Shown: positions 36,743 to 46,495, counted from the first letter of the stretch. The stretch: DNA of 64,000 bases from Bradyrhizobium diazoefficiens (GCF_016612535.1 NZ_JAENXS010000002.1:1240001-1304000), one strand, 5' to 3'. Translations and numbers: made by a program. Notes: a model not told the origin generated them from the letters alone.

Positions 36743-37978
36743 TTAGCTGTCGAGCTGTCTGTGCAGCCGGTGGGCATATTCCGCCCCCCATCCGAGGCCG
36801 AGCGTCACCGAGATCAGCGAGCCGAGCAGCACGCCGAACTTCGCGGCGTCCAGCAGTCTGTCGTCGGTGAACGCGAGCATGGCGATGAAGATCGACATGG
36901 TGAAACCGATGCCGGCCAGGAGCCCGATGAGGCAGACGCCGCCCCATGACACGCCCGGTGCCAGCCGGCACCAACCGGTGCGCACCGCGAGCCAGGTCGC
37001 ACCGATCACGCCGATCGGCTTTCCCGCGCAGAGCGCAAGCCCGATGCCGAGCATCACAAACTGGGCGCCCCCGGTGAATTCCGTGCTCCTGAGGTCGACA
37101 CCGGCATTGGCCAGCGCGAACAGCGGCATGATTGCGTAGGCGACCCAGGGATGCAGTGCCGTCTCCACGCGAATGACGGGCGGCACGATCTCGGGCTTCG
37201 CGGAGCGGACCGGCGTGATCAAGCCGAGCACGACACCCGCAAGCGTCGGATGCACGCCGGCGATGAGGAACCCCGCCCAGACAATGAGGGCCGGCAGGAC
37301 GTAAGCAAACGCGGAGCCGAAGCCGAGGCGCTGAAATCCCAGCGCCATGAGAACACCGAACGATGCGACGATGAAACCGTTGAGATCGAGTCCGCTGCTG
37401 TAGAACAGCGCGATGATGAGAACTGCGATGATATCGTCGATGATGGCCAAGGCGAGCAGAAACACCCGGATATTGGCGGGGATCGCTCGTCCCAACAGCG
37501 CGAGCACGCCCACCGCAAAGGCAATATCCGTCGCAGTTGGTATCGCCCAGCCTTGGTCGCGCCCCGCGACGTTGTTGAAGGTCAGGTAGATCAACGCGGG
37601 CACGGCGACACCGCCGACAGCCGCCAGCACCGGCAGAATGGCCTGATCGAATCTGCTGAGCGCGCCTTCGTGCATTTCGCGACGGACCTCCATGCCGACG
37701 ACCAGGAAGAACACCGTCATCAGCGCGTCGTTGATCCAGAAATGCAGCGGTCTTACGAAGCTGAACTCGCCGAGGCGAAGCGGAATCGGCAGGTTCCAGA
37801 CGTCGTGATAAGAATGGGCGAAGGGCGAGTTGGCCCAGAGCAGTGCGGCAACAGCTGTCGCCAACAGCACGACGCCGCTCATGGCCTCGACATGCAGGAA
37901 ATGCCGGAGCGTGGTGAGCGCCCGCGCGACGAAAAACGGGGATTTGGGCAGGTGCCTGCCGGGCAGTTGATCATTCAT
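36743..37978 (-). CDS. nhaA: Na+/H+ antiporter NhaA
   Basis: This inner-membrane antiporter of 411 residues exchanges Na+ for H+ and so controls sodium and pH. It has about twelve helices. The ion-binding double aspartate is in [17 protein letters not shown], and [12 protein letters not shown] and [17 protein letters not shown] are strongly conserved NhaA segments. The frame opens to 38032; I chose the ATG at 37978 ([15 protein letters not shown]), because the preceding 18 residues have no family match. No partner genes are evident. Confidence 0.93.
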   Translation of the reverse strand: MNDQLPGRHLPKSPFFVARALTTLRHFLHVEAMSGVVLLATAVAALLWANSPFAHSYHDVWNLPIPLRLGEFSFVRPLHFWINDALMTVFFLVVGMEVRREMHEGALSRFDQAILPVLAAVGGVAVPALIYLTFNNVAGRDQGWAIPTATDIAFAVGVLALLGRAIPANIRVFLLALAIIDDIIAVLIIALFYSSGLDLNGFIVASFGVLMALGFQRLGFGSAFAYVLPALIVWAGFLIAGVHPTLAGVVLGLITPVRSAKPEIVPPVIRVETALHPWVAYAIMPLFALANAGVDLRSTEFTGGAQFVMLGIGLALCAGKPIGVIGATWLAVRTGWCRLAPGVSWGGVCLIGLLAGIGFTMSIFIAMLAFTDDRLLDAAKFGVLLGSLISVTLGLGWGAEYAHRLHRQLDS

Positions 37979-38478
37979 GGGCACACGCATCCTGCGTGGC
38001 GGCCCGACCATCGCTTGACCTGTCGCTGCCACACGCAGCGAGCACCCGGCGCTGTTTTACAATGCGATGAGATTAACGCAACCCCTGCCCCGCGCATCGG
38101 CATCGAACGACAGTCGGAACCCTGACGCAGCAAAGATCGTTAGTGGTCCTCACGACACATTGCCGACGGGAAACCACGCGCGCGCCGCCACCAACACCGC
38201 GGTGACGGGTCAGAAACTGCCATCCGTTCGCCTGCGGCGAGCGGATGTTTCATGCGCAACGGCTTCGACGAGGCGTCCAGATTGTTCCGTTCGGCCTCGC
38301 AATTTCGAATCGCCGTGCAATTTCGAGCGGATTCGACGCGGAACCCGCTCCCGTCCGCGAAGGATCGCATAGCGCCGAGTTGACGTGCGGACCATGGAGG
38401 TGGCGAAGTGGGCGGACAGCCCGGCCGGCAAGCCGGATCGGGCCGCGCTTCACTCCTTTGATTGAGCCACCCTCCGCG
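37979..38478. other. Long intergenic stretch, no supported gene
   Basis: About 500 bp separate nhaA from the end of the small gene at 38479. Reading frames here (for example 38140-38370 minus) have no family resemblance, no Shine-Dalgarno and biased composition. I see no tRNA-like cloverleaf, repeat pair or operator. The nhaA promoter should be in the left part. Confidence 0.35.
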
Positions 38479-38787
38479 TCAGACCCTCGCCACCAGGCGT
38501 GGACGGAACACGGAAGCGACGGTCGGAGCAGGAGCAGCGAGCGGCTTTCGTGTCGACCGGCGCCTCGGGATGAAGAAGCTGCTCACAACGATCGGCTCGT
38601 GATCGCCCAGCGCAGTTCGCTCTTTCACGAGCCGACTCATGACCGCGCGCATCTTGAGGACTTCCTGCGCCACGAAGCTGCAGTCCTCGTCGCGGTTGAT
38701 CTGCTCATGCATGATTGCTTCCGCTTCGCGCATGCTGACGCGGAGCGCTCTGATGGTTCTGCGAATGTCGTTGATGCGGTTGTCCAT
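38479..38787 (-). CDS. Small helical protein behind a LexA box
   Basis: The protein is 102 residues from the ATG at 38787, which has GGAGG five bases upstream. The first 60 residues are charged and probably helical or coiled-coil (MDNRINDIRRTIRALRVSMREAEAIM, EDCSFVAQEVLKMRAVMSRLVKER); the tail is basic and Pro-rich. It has no signal peptide or membrane segment. A GTTC-N7-GTTC site lies 29 bp upstream, so it is probably a DNA-damage-inducible gene. The family is unknown to me. Its size and basic tail allow a nucleic-acid-binding role, but this is inference. Confidence 0.65.
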   Translation of the reverse strand: MDNRINDIRRTIRALRVSMREAEAIMHEQINRDEDCSFVAQEVLKMRAVMSRLVKERTALGDHEPIVVSSFFIPRRRSTRKPLAAPAPTVASVFRPRLVARV

Positions 38788-38815
38788 GGCTGCCTCCATC
38801 TCGGTCGCAGCATAA

Positions 38816-38830
38816 GAACAAAACATGAAC
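38816..38830 (-). promoter_or_regulatory. LexA (SOS) box, GTTC-N7-GTTC
   Basis: On the minus strand the sequence is GTTCATGTTTTGTTC, an exact match to the alphaproteobacterial LexA box GTTC-N7-GTTC. It lies 29-43 bp before the start of the small gene at 38787, a suitable place to cover its promoter. One exact match in a GC-rich window is unlikely by chance in this position. Confidence 0.7.
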
Positions 38831-39108
38831 ACATTGTCAATCGGCGGATCGGCGCAACTGCACGCGCGCTGGCATGGCTTGCTGACAAGTTAGACAAGTC
38901 ACGTCGCCATCCCGCAAGCGCGGTGCTCCGGCGAAACGTCGGACTGTCAGAGCCAGCGGGCGATCTAACCTCCGGCGCGACCACCTGATTTCTTCCCGAA
39001 CGGGCTCTCCGCGTCGAGCCGCCGGGGCCGCTTGCTGCTCCGCAACCGAACTGGCCCAAAATTCGCAGTGAGTTGCCAGGCAAAGAACGGCCCAGACCGG
39101 AGAACGTC

Positions 39109-40248
39109 ATGAATGTGCATGCTGCGGGCGATCTCAAAATCACTGGCCTCACCCATCCGAATGGTGCGCCGCTTCGCCTCAACAGCCAGGACTTCGTCGC
39201 GATCGACCGCGACCGGAATGCGAAATACCAAGCGACCTACCGGCCGCAAGCCCTCTACAACCGCGCCAACGAAGGCTTCCACGCCAACAACGAGACCTTC
39301 CTCCTCCACGAAGTCGCGACCAATCTGCCGATCTACCTTCCCGACACCGGCCCCACCGACTTTCATCTTCATCTGCCGCCGGGTGGCTTTCAGCTCGTGC
39401 TGGTCACCTCGGGCGCGTTCACCTTCGATTACGATGGGCGCTTCTACAATGTCGGCCCCGGCGCGGTGATGCTGCAAAGCGCGATCGTGCATCGCCAGCT
39501 GTTCTACACCTGGTCGGGCCTGTCGACCGAAGAGAATTTGAAGACGCCGCAGACGGTGGTGCCGGATCCGATCTCAATGGGCTATTCCGGCAAATTCCTC
39601 GAAGCCTTCATCACCGATCCGATGACCTTTCCGAATCCGACCATTGTCGGCCCGGACCAGATCAATGAGGCCGAGACGCCGCGCGTGGCCTGGAGCCATC
39701 CGCTGCACGACCGGCCGGCAGAGGCAGGCTTCTGGCTTCAGGATCCGCTAGCACTCGATGCACTGTTCAAGCCGCTCGTCGACAGTCCCGTCAAATCGGC
39801 AATGCCAATCTACCTGCGCGACATCGGCATCGAGATTCCGAGCGGTCATCTCGTCACCGGGCACGTCATCGCGACCGACCCGCGCGGCCAGTCGCTGCTG
39901 CCGAAGAGCACGTCGATCGCTGCTGACCCCAGCTGTTTTGCCAAGGGCGAGGTCGTGATCTATCGCGTCATTCGCGGCACGGCCGAATTCAAGAAGAAGT
40001 CCGGCGAGAGCTTTGAACTCTCTGCCGGTGATGTGGTAACCGCGGGCAAGGAATCGATCAGCCTGATTGGCGTTGGCGAAAACACCCAGGTCCTTCGCCT
40101 CGGCCTGCTCAAGGGCATGAACGAGCTTCGCAGCTGGACACCGACGCAGCGCGACGAGATCGACGGCCTCGCCGGTCAGATCATCACCCAGAAGGACGTT
40201 CGTCCCTTGCGTACTGAAGGCAAGCCGGTCGGATATTTGTACGGCTAA
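39109..40248 (+). CDS. Bicupin protein, unknown substrate
   Basis: The protein is 379 residues without a signal peptide. Two cupin folds can be seen: the first around residues 75-145 (TDFHLHLPPGGFQLVLVTSGAFTFDYDGRFYNVGPGAVMLQS), the second around 280-345 (EVVIYRVIRGTAEFKKKSGESFELSAGDVVTAGKES). DFHLHLPPGG contains a His pair that may bind metal in the first domain, while the second has lost the usual His residues. The ATG at 39109 has GGAGA upstream. No neighbour suggests a pathway. A dioxygenase or isomerase is possible. Confidence 0.65.
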   Translation: MNVHAAGDLKITGLTHPNGAPLRLNSQDFVAIDRDRNAKYQATYRPQALYNRANEGFHANNETFLLHEVATNLPIYLPDTGPTDFHLHLPPGGFQLVLVTSGAFTFDYDGRFYNVGPGAVMLQSAIVHRQLFYTWSGLSTEENLKTPQTVVPDPISMGYSGKFLEAFITDPMTFPNPTIVGPDQINEAETPRVAWSHPLHDRPAEAGFWLQDPLALDALFKPLVDSPVKSAMPIYLRDIGIEIPSGHLVTGHVIATDPRGQSLLPKSTSIAADPSCFAKGEVVIYRVIRGTAEFKKKSGESFELSAGDVVTAGKESISLIGVGENTQVLRLGLLKGMNELRSWTPTQRDEIDGLAGQIITQKDVRPLRTEGKPVGYLYG

Positions 40249-40388
40249 GCGCGAGCGCTGCGCTGACGCCGCTCCTGTTCCGCTATAGGTCTTGCTACGG
40301 AGGTCTTGCTATGGAGGTCTTGCCCGCCCGCGAATGGTGCTGGTAGTTCAGAGGCGATCGAGATGCGCCTGGAGCACCAGCTTCACCA

Positions 40389-40856
40389 GTGAGCCCCGAA
40401 ATCACCAGAACTTGCGGAAGCTGCACCGCCTGCTGCGATGGCTGGCTGCAGATCGAGGTTCGCGGACACAAGGTGCACAAAGGGCAACCGTGCCCGTTCA
40501 GCATCGCACACCGATGCTCGATCTATCCGGAACGCCCCCAGCATCCATGCCGCGAATTCATCTGCGGCTGGCTAGTCGCATCCAGCCCGCTGCCGGATTG
40601 GATGCGGCCGGATCAATCCGACATGATCATGCTGGCCGCCAATTTCGTCTGGCGCGGCCTGCCGGTCGACGTCGTGGTGCCCGTTGGCAAGCAGCCGAAG
40701 AAGAAGGCATTGGACTGGCTGACGAGATTTTGCGGCGAGAACAGACGGCTGCTGGTTTACCAGATCGACGATGAGTGGTTCGCGTTCGGACCGCCGATGT
40801 TCCAGACCGACATCGCCAGCCGTCTCGGACGCGGCGAAACGCCGTGGGGCGATTGA
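40389..40856 (+). CDS. Cysteine-cluster (Fe/Zn-binding) protein
   Basis: This is a 155-residue protein from a GTG at 40389. It has the N-terminal cluster TCGSCTACCDGW and further cysteines in QPCPFSIAHRCSIYPERPQHPCREFICGW, the arrangement of the YkgJ/flagellin-lysine-methylase type cysteine cluster family (CxxCxxCC...C...CxxY...PxxCxxF). Such proteins bind zinc or an Fe-S centre. Start support is weak: a GGAG is 14 bases away. It stands alone between the bicupin and the porin genes on the plus strand. Confidence 0.75.
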   Translation: MSPEITRTCGSCTACCDGWLQIEVRGHKVHKGQPCPFSIAHRCSIYPERPQHPCREFICGWLVASSPLPDWMRPDQSDMIMLAANFVWRGLPVDVVVPVGKQPKKKALDWLTRFCGENRRLLVYQIDDEWFAFGPPMFQTDIASRLGRGETPWGD

Positions 40857-41001
40857 AGCAAGTCACGGAATCTAATCGTCTTTCGAGAAAAATGTCACTG
40901 GGCACCGCAATGCGGCAGATCGCCGCGCGACACGTTTTTTCAGGAATAGTTGCTGATTGGACACATTCACCAGGAAAGCGCACAGAGCGTCACACTCGCG
41001 A

Positions 41002-41025
41002 TTGTATATGGTATCTGGCATACAA
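41002..41025. promoter_or_regulatory. GntR-like inverted repeat upstream of the porin
   Basis: TTGTAT and ATACAA form a perfect inverted pair separated by 12 bases, with TGGTATCTGGCATA inside. This TTGTAT...ATACAA pattern resembles FadR-subfamily GntR operators. It ends 58 bp before the porin ATG, so a regulator bound here could control that gene. No GntR gene is in the window. Confidence 0.5.
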
Positions 41026-41083
41026 TAACTTCCTCTTTATCCCGGGCCCGCTAGACGGTCCGCGGTCATAAAGGGGAAACGAC

Positions 41084-42727
41084 ATGAGGAAGGCCTTTCT
41101 GCTCGGAACGGGCTTCGCGGCCCTATGCGCAACGGCTCTCAATCAACCACTGCGAGCAGCAACCATCGACGACGTCGTCGCACGTCTCGATGCACTCGAG
41201 CGCAGCAACGCAAAACTCGCGAAAGAAAACGCGCAGCTTCGCCAGCGCTTCAGTCACATCGGAGAGTCCAAAGCTGCGGTGACGGCGGTCACGCCGGCCT
41301 CACCCAAAGGCAATCCTGTTCTGCACGCGGCGGTCGCGCCGTCGCCGGCGCCTGCGCCGGAGCACACCGTCGTCAGTCTCGGCGGCGCTCCGCTCTACAG
41401 CAAGGCCCCCGGAGGCAATGCGTTCGTCGACAACACCACCGTGACTCTCTACGGCCATGTCGATCTCTCGGGCGACATCTTCAACTCCGGCGTCTACGAC
41501 CAGGGCACCAAGCTCGGCGTCTCCAGCAACCTCACCTATTTCGGTGTTCGTGCGCGCCACAACCTCGATCCCTATGGCTATCCTGGATGGGCGGCCATCG
41601 CGCAATTCGAGTCCCTCGTCGAGGTCGCAGCCGTTCCGACCGAACGCGCGGCATTCGGTACGCGCGACAGCTTCCTCGGCATGGAAAGCCCCTGGGGCAC
41701 GATCAAGGCCGGCAAGGCCGACACGCCCTACAAGAAAGCGACTTCAAAGTTCGATCCATTCTCGGCCACGCTCGGCGATTACAACTCGATCATGGGCAAC
41801 ACGGGCGGCGACCTCCGCGCCGAGTTCGATTGGCGCGCCGCGCATGCGATCTGGTATGAATCGCCGGTGTGGAACGGCTTCCAGGCCTCCATCATGCTCT
41901 CGCCCGGACAAAACACGGCGAAGGACAACAGCGACTTTGCACTCGGCGATTTCAACTGTCCCGCCACATCGTCGCGCGGCAGCGGCTCGGGCTTCCCGCT
42001 CACATCTGCGCCGGAAGGCTGCACCGACGGCTCGTACGGCAATCTCTACAGTGCATCGTTGACTTACAACCAGGCTGGGTTCACGGGGGTCGCCGCTTAC
42101 GAACTGCATCAGGGCACCAATCGAACCGGCGACGAGGCCGTGACACCGCTGAGCAATGGCGGCGTTCTCACCGTTCCGGCAGGCGCGGTCGGCATCGCCA
42201 ATGAATGGGCCGCAAAGGTCGGTGCGGGCTACCGGTTCAACGACATGATCGGCACGTTGCAGCTCTACGGCATCTACGAGATCATGCGCCGCGAGCATAC
42301 GGTTGCCGCCTTCAACGAGCGTTCGCGCGACGGCTACTTCCTGAGCGCGACCCAGACGGTCGACAAATGGGATGTCAGCGCATCCTGGGCTCACGCCAAT
42401 GCCTCGCCGGGTTCGCCGGGCACGGGCGTCATCAACGCCTATCCCACCGCCGGGGTCGCGGTCTCCGCTCCGGCCGGTGCCGCCGACTTTGCGCTGAACA
42501 CTGTGGACTCCAGTGCCGACCAGTACGCGCTCGGTGTGAAGTATCACTTCAGCCCGTTCGTGAGCTGGTACATGGTGGGCAGCTATCTGCGCAACGGACC
42601 GGGCGCACATTACTGCCTCGGTGTCAGCGGACACGGCTACGGCGTTTGCGGGCGCGACGCCAACAACAACGTCGTTGCCGGCAACAAGGCCGAAGCCGTC
42701 ACAACGGGCATGACGTTCGACTTCTGA
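41084..42727 (+). CDS. Outer-membrane porin
   Basis: The protein is 547 residues with a signal peptide (MRKAFLLGTGFAALCATALNQPLRA). Residues about 27-54 form a predicted coiled coil (IDDVVARLDALERSNAKLAKEN), typical of alphaproteobacterial trimeric porins. The rest is a beta-barrel: VTLYGHVDLSGDIFNSG, RDSFLGMESPWGTIKAGKADTPYK and alternating aromatic strands, ending in MTFDF, where the final Phe is the outer-membrane assembly signal. The ATG at 41084 has AGGGGA upstream. It probably allows uptake of anionic or aromatic solutes; the exact substrate is unknown. A hairpin terminator follows. Confidence 0.9.
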   Translation: MRKAFLLGTGFAALCATALNQPLRAATIDDVVARLDALERSNAKLAKENAQLRQRFSHIGESKAAVTAVTPASPKGNPVLHAAVAPSPAPAPEHTVVSLGGAPLYSKAPGGNAFVDNTTVTLYGHVDLSGDIFNSGVYDQGTKLGVSSNLTYFGVRARHNLDPYGYPGWAAIAQFESLVEVAAVPTERAAFGTRDSFLGMESPWGTIKAGKADTPYKKATSKFDPFSATLGDYNSIMGNTGGDLRAEFDWRAAHAIWYESPVWNGFQASIMLSPGQNTAKDNSDFALGDFNCPATSSRGSGSGFPLTSAPEGCTDGSYGNLYSASLTYNQAGFTGVAAYELHQGTNRTGDEAVTPLSNGGVLTVPAGAVGIANEWAAKVGAGYRFNDMIGTLQLYGIYEIMRREHTVAAFNERSRDGYFLSATQTVDKWDVSASWAHANASPGSPGTGVINAYPTAGVAVSAPAGAADFALNTVDSSADQYALGVKYHFSPFVSWYMVGSYLRNGPGAHYCLGVSGHGYGVCGRDANNNVVAGNKAEAVTTGMTFDF

Positions 42728-42742
42728 CCAGGAGCGAAGATT

Positions 42743-42774
42743 GCGGGGAGCCGGTCGCGGCTCCCCGTCGTTTG
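42743..42774 (+). terminator. Hairpin terminator of the porin gene
   Basis: GGGGAGCC-ggtcgc-GGCTCCCC is a perfect 8-bp stem with a 6-base loop, 17 bp after the porin stop, followed by GTCGTTTG. The T-run is short, so termination may be partial. The gor stop on the other strand lies just beyond it. Confidence 0.6.
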
Positions 42775-42779
42775 CCGCC

Positions 42780-44168
42780 CTACTCCGCCGCCTGGCGCAC
42801 GTGGCGCGCGGTCGGTGTGCGCATCGTGACGAGTTCTTCGGCTGCGGTCGGATGCAGCGCGATCGTGGAGTCGAAATCCGCTTTCGTCGCCTTCATCTTC
42901 ACGGCAATCGCGACCACCTGCGTGGTCTCGGCGGCGGCGTCACCGACGATGTGGCAGCCCAGCACGCGATCGGTCGAGCCGTCGACGACGAGCTTCATCA
43001 GCACGCGGGTGTCACGGCCGGACATCGTCGCCTTGATCGGGCGAAACGTGGTCTTGTAGATATCGACGTGACTGAATTGCGCGCGCGCTTCGGTTTCAGT
43101 CAGACCAACGGTGCCGATCTCCGGCTGCGAGAACACCGCGGTCGGGATATACGAATGATCGACCTGCACCTCGCGCTTGCCGAACACGGTGTCGGCAAAG
43201 GCATGGCCCTCGCGGATTGCGACCGGCGTCAGATTGTGGCGATGGGTGACATCGCCGATCGCGTAGATGCTGTCGACCGAGCTCTTCGAGAAATGATCGA
43301 CCGCGATGCCGCCGTTGTTCGGGTTGATGGCGACGCCGGCCTTCTCCAGGCCGAGATTGGCCACGGCCGGATGACGGCCGATCGCAAACATCACCTGGTC
43401 GGAAGCGAGGCTCGAACCGTTCGACAGATGCGTGGTGAATTCTTCGCCGTGGCGATCGACCTTGTTCACTGTGCAGCCGGTGAGGATGGTGATGCCCTGC
43501 TTCTCCATCTCGCTGCGGGCATGCGCGCGGACGTCCTCGTCGAACCCGCGAAGAATGTTGTCGCCGCGATAGATCACGGTGACGTCGGAGCCGAAGCCGG
43601 CAAAGATGCCGGCGAATTCCAGCGCGATGTAGCCGCCGCCCTGGATCACGATCCGCTTCGGCAGCGTCTTCAGGTGAAATGCTTCGTTGGATGAGATCAC
43701 ATGCTCGATGCCGGGGATCGCCGCGCCATGGTTGGGCGCGCCGCCGGTCGCGATGAGAATGTATTTCGCGGTGATCTTCCTGTCGTTCTCGAGCAGGCGG
43801 ACCGTGTGCTTGTCCTCGATCACCGCACGGCTCTTGACGATCCGCGCGCCGGACTTCTCGATATTGGTGGTGTAGGCCGCTTCCAGCCGCGCGATCTCCT
43901 TGTCCTTGTTGGCGATCAGCGTCGGCCAGTCAAAGGTCGCGGGCGGCACGGTCCAGCCGAAGCCGGCGGCGTCCTCGAGCTCGTGACGAAAATGCGAGCC
44001 GATCACGAACAGCTTCTTGGGCACGCAGCCGCGGATCACGCAGGTCCCGCCCATGCGGTACTCTTCCGCGATCATGACGCGGGCGCCGTAGCCGGCCGCG
44101 ATGCGGGCGGCACGCACGCCGCCCGAACCGCCACCGATGACAAAGAGGTCGACGTCGAATTCAGCCAT
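42780..44168 (-). CDS. gor: Glutathione-disulfide reductase
   Basis: This FAD- and NADPH-dependent enzyme reduces glutathione disulfide in the cytoplasm. It has the FAD Rossmann motif IGGGSGGVRAARIAA, redox-active disulfide C43/C48 in GGTCVIRGCVPKKL, NADPH motif IVIQGGGYIALEFAGIFAGFG, the second FAD motif SIYAIGDVT, and the C-terminal ALHPTAAEE with the catalytic His-Glu pair. At 462 residues it is standard. It is the last gene after rpiA and the DUF2059 gene, with 57 bp between. Confidence 0.95.
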   Translation of the reverse strand: MAEFDVDLFVIGGGSGGVRAARIAAGYGARVMIAEEYRMGGTCVIRGCVPKKLFVIGSHFRHELEDAAGFGWTVPPATFDWPTLIANKDKEIARLEAAYTTNIEKSGARIVKSRAVIEDKHTVRLLENDRKITAKYILIATGGAPNHGAAIPGIEHVISSNEAFHLKTLPKRIVIQGGGYIALEFAGIFAGFGSDVTVIYRGDNILRGFDEDVRAHARSEMEKQGITILTGCTVNKVDRHGEEFTTHLSNGSSLASDQVMFAIGRHPAVANLGLEKAGVAINPNNGGIAVDHFSKSSVDSIYAIGDVTHRHNLTPVAIREGHAFADTVFGKREVQVDHSYIPTAVFSQPEIGTVGLTETEARAQFSHVDIYKTTFRPIKATMSGRDTRVLMKLVVDGSTDRVLGCHIVGDAAAETTQVVAIAVKMKATKADFDSTIALHPTAAEELVTMRTPTARHVRQAAE

Positions 44169-44225
44169 TGTCCACTCCGACCTCTTTCAGGGCCCGATCA
44201 GCGATCCCCTGTCAGATAGTGTCTG

Positions 44226-44768
44226 TCAGATTTCCTTGCCACGCTTGCGCATCTCGGCACGGAAGGCACCCATCACGGTCTCGGCGAAGTTCTGGGCCCA
44301 GGAGTTCATGAAGGCCATGCTGAGACCGATGGCGCGCGGCTCCGCGGAGATCAGCTTCTGTCCGAGCGGCGACTTGTAGAAGGTGACGAGATCCTTGAGC
44401 TCCTGCTCGGTAAACTCGCTGGCATAGATCTGCGCCATGCCCTCGCCGATCTCGTTCTGACGGCCCTGGAGCTCCTGGGCGACGATCGGCGCGACCTCGT
44501 TGAGGTCCTTTTGGTAGTTGAGGTTCTGCTGCGTCAGCGCGATCTTGGTCTTCTCGACCAGGCCGGGGACGGCGCCGGCATACATCGCACTGGCATTCTT
44601 GATCTGCAAAATCTCCTTGGCCGCAGCGATCGCCGCCGGAGTGGATTTGGGCGGCGCGGCCGGCGAGGCCTTGGGCGGCGCCGCCTGCTGCGCGATGGCC
44701 GGAGCGGCCAACAGGGCCAGTCCCACAGCGAGGGTCGCGACCGGCAAGAATTTCAAGACGCTCTTCAT
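44226..44768 (-). CDS. DUF2059-domain periplasmic protein
   Basis: The protein is 180 residues with a signal peptide (MKSVLKFLPVATLAVGLALLAAPAIAQ), then an Ala/Pro/Lys-rich linker (about 28-50) and a helical DUF2059 domain, with the conserved tail LVTFYKSPLGQKLISAEPRA typical of the family. It is probably periplasmic; function is unknown. The ATG at 44768 is two bases after the rpiA stop, so it is in the rpiA-DUF2059-gor operon. Confidence 0.85.
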   Translation of the reverse strand: MKSVLKFLPVATLAVGLALLAAPAIAQQAAPPKASPAAPPKSTPAAIAAAKEILQIKNASAMYAGAVPGLVEKTKIALTQQNLNYQKDLNEVAPIVAQELQGRQNEIGEGMAQIYASEFTEQELKDLVTFYKSPLGQKLISAEPRAIGLSMAFMNSWAQNFAETVMGAFRAEMRKRGKEI

Positions 44769-44770
44769 TC

Positions 44771-45490
44771 CTAGTCTCCTTTCGGCTTTCGCCGTTCAAT
44801 CACGCGAATTCCCTCGCCACCCGCCAGAACAGCGGAACTGGCCAAGCCGATAAACAACCCATGTTCGACCACGCCGGGGATCGCGCTCAACGCCTTGGCT
44901 AGGCTGGGCGGATCCACGATATGTCCGAGATGGGCATCGACGATCCAGTGGCCGCCATCGGTGACGAAAACGTGGCCATCCTTGTCCCCGCCTTTGACCT
45001 TGCGAACCGCCATTTGCCCGGAAACGCCGCATTCCGCAAATGCCTTCTCGATGGCGCGGCGGGTCGCCCCGAACCCGAACGGGACGACCTCGACCGGAAG
45101 CGGAAAGCGGCCGAGCGTCGGCACCCATTTGGTGTCGTCGGCAATCACGATCATGCGATCCGAAGCCGCCGCCACGATCTTCTCGCGCAGCAGTGCGCCG
45201 CCGCCGCCCTTGATCAGATTGAGTTCGGGATCGATCTCGTCGGCGCCGTCGATGGTGATGTCGAGATGGTCGATCTCATCCAGCGTGGTCAGCGGCACGC
45301 CGCATCGCATCGCGTCGGCGTGCGTCACTTCCGAGGTCGGCACGCCGATCACCTTCAGGCCTGCACGCACGCGCTCGCCCAGCAGCTCGACGAAATGCTT
45401 GGCGGTCGAGCCGGTGCCGAGGCCGAGCTGCATGCCGTCACGCACCTCTTCCAGGGCACGTGCCGCAGCCTGCCGTTTCAACTTGTCCAT
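44771..45490 (-). CDS. rpiA: Ribose-5-phosphate isomerase A
   Basis: This enzyme interconverts ribose 5-phosphate and ribulose 5-phosphate. Motifs are [43 protein letters not shown] (catalytic region), and [14 protein letters not shown]. The length of 239 residues is right for RpiA. I chose the ATG at 45490 ([15 protein letters not shown]). The frame stays open for another 840 bp upstream, but that part is antisense to gph and is not coding. Confidence 0.95.
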   Translation of the reverse strand: MDKLKRQAAARALEEVRDGMQLGLGTGSTAKHFVELLGERVRAGLKVIGVPTSEVTHADAMRCGVPLTTLDEIDHLDITIDGADEIDPELNLIKGGGGALLREKIVAAASDRMIVIADDTKWVPTLGRFPLPVEVVPFGFGATRRAIEKAFAECGVSGQMAVRKVKGGDKDGHVFVTDGGHWIVDAHLGHIVDPPSLAKALSAIPGVVEHGLFIGLASSAVLAGGEGIRVIERRKPKGD

Positions 45491-45655
45491 ATCCACGTTT
45501 ACGCCCGCCTCAGGATTCAGGTGTGCCGCCGGTATCTTGCGGCGGCCTATGTAGCCTCGTTTTCCGCCGGAGAACAGGGTCTGGGAACAGGCCCATAAGC
45601 TGATCTTATGGCCCCGCCCCTTGCGCGGATACGGCCGGGCCGGTAGCGCTGGGCC

Positions 45656-46369
45656 ATGACCCTCCCTGGCAAGACCTCTCCCTACACCCTCGTCTTCGAT
45701 CTCGACGGTACGCTTGTAGATACGGCGCCCGACCTGATCACCGCGCTCAATTACGTGCTCGACCGCGAAGGCCTGCCGCCGATGCCGATGGCTTCCGCCC
45801 GCAACATGATCGGCGCTGGCGCCCGCAAGCTGATCGAGCGGGGTCTGGAGGCGGAGGGCCGCACCGTCAGCGTCGCCGACATGAATCGGATGACGGCGGA
45901 TTTCATCGCCTATTACGCCGACCACATCGCCGTCGAATCCCGCCCCTTCGAGGGACTCCTGGACGCGCTCGACCTGTTTGCGGCGCAGGGCCATCGGCTT
46001 GCGGTCTGCACCAACAAGCTGGAATGGTTGTCGAAGCGGCTTCTGGACCAGCTCGACCTGAGCCGGTGGTTCGCGGCGATCTGCGGCGCGGACACGTTTG
46101 GGGTCCAGAAGCCAGACCCGACCATTTTCCGCCAAACCGTGGCGCGGGCCGGCGGAGAGGTGAAGGCCAGCATCATGGTCGGGGACGCCGGAACCGATGT
46201 CGGGGTGGCCCGGCGCGCCGGGGTGCCCGTGATCGGGGTCAGCTTCGGCTACACGGATGTTCCCATCGCGGATCTGAAGCCGGACCGGCTGATCCATCAC
46301 ATGCGTGACCTGCCGGCTGCCGCCCACAGCCTGATGACGGCGTATTCTCCTGGCAAGCTACTGATATAG
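45656..46369 (+). CDS. gph: Phosphoglycolate phosphatase (HAD superfamily)
   Basis: This HAD phosphatase of 237 residues dephosphorylates 2-phosphoglycolate. The nucleophile motif is [15 protein letters not shown], with D15 and D17; motif II is [10 protein letters not shown], and motif IV is [16 protein letters not shown]. The helical cap domain lies between residues 20 and 85. It is divergent from rpiA across 165 bp; both serve sugar-phosphate metabolism, and such pairing is common. Confidence 0.9.
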   Translation: MTLPGKTSPYTLVFDLDGTLVDTAPDLITALNYVLDREGLPPMPMASARNMIGAGARKLIERGLEAEGRTVSVADMNRMTADFIAYYADHIAVESRPFEGLLDALDLFAAQGHRLAVCTNKLEWLSKRLLDQLDLSRWFAAICGADTFGVQKPDPTIFRQTVARAGGEVKASIMVGDAGTDVGVARRAGVPVIGVSFGYTDVPIADLKPDRLIHHMRDLPAAAHSLMTAYSPGKLLI

Positions 46370-46394
46370 CTCGGTTATCCCCCGGAACTCTGCG

Positions 46395-46410
46395 TTAACC
46401 ATCTATTAAC
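46395..46410. promoter_or_regulatory. Full CtrA-type binding site, TTAA-N7-TTAAC
   Basis: TTAACCATCTATTAAC matches the CtrA consensus TTAA-N7-TTAA exactly, and its left half is the preferred TTAACCAT. It lies about 86 bp before the lipoprotein ATG at 46496, where it could overlap the promoter. CtrA is the cell-cycle master regulator of alphaproteobacteria. Confidence 0.65.
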
Positions 46411-46495
46411 TATGCGCCGCCCGCCGGTTGCCTGCGGAAAACGACGCTTCTAAGGTCGGCCCGGGGAATGTGGCGGTTCGTCGCACTAGAAGTGG

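Noticed and set aside
45491..46327. Long N-terminal extension of rpiA
   Set aside because: The extension is antisense to gph, while the RpiA family starts at MDKLKRQ.
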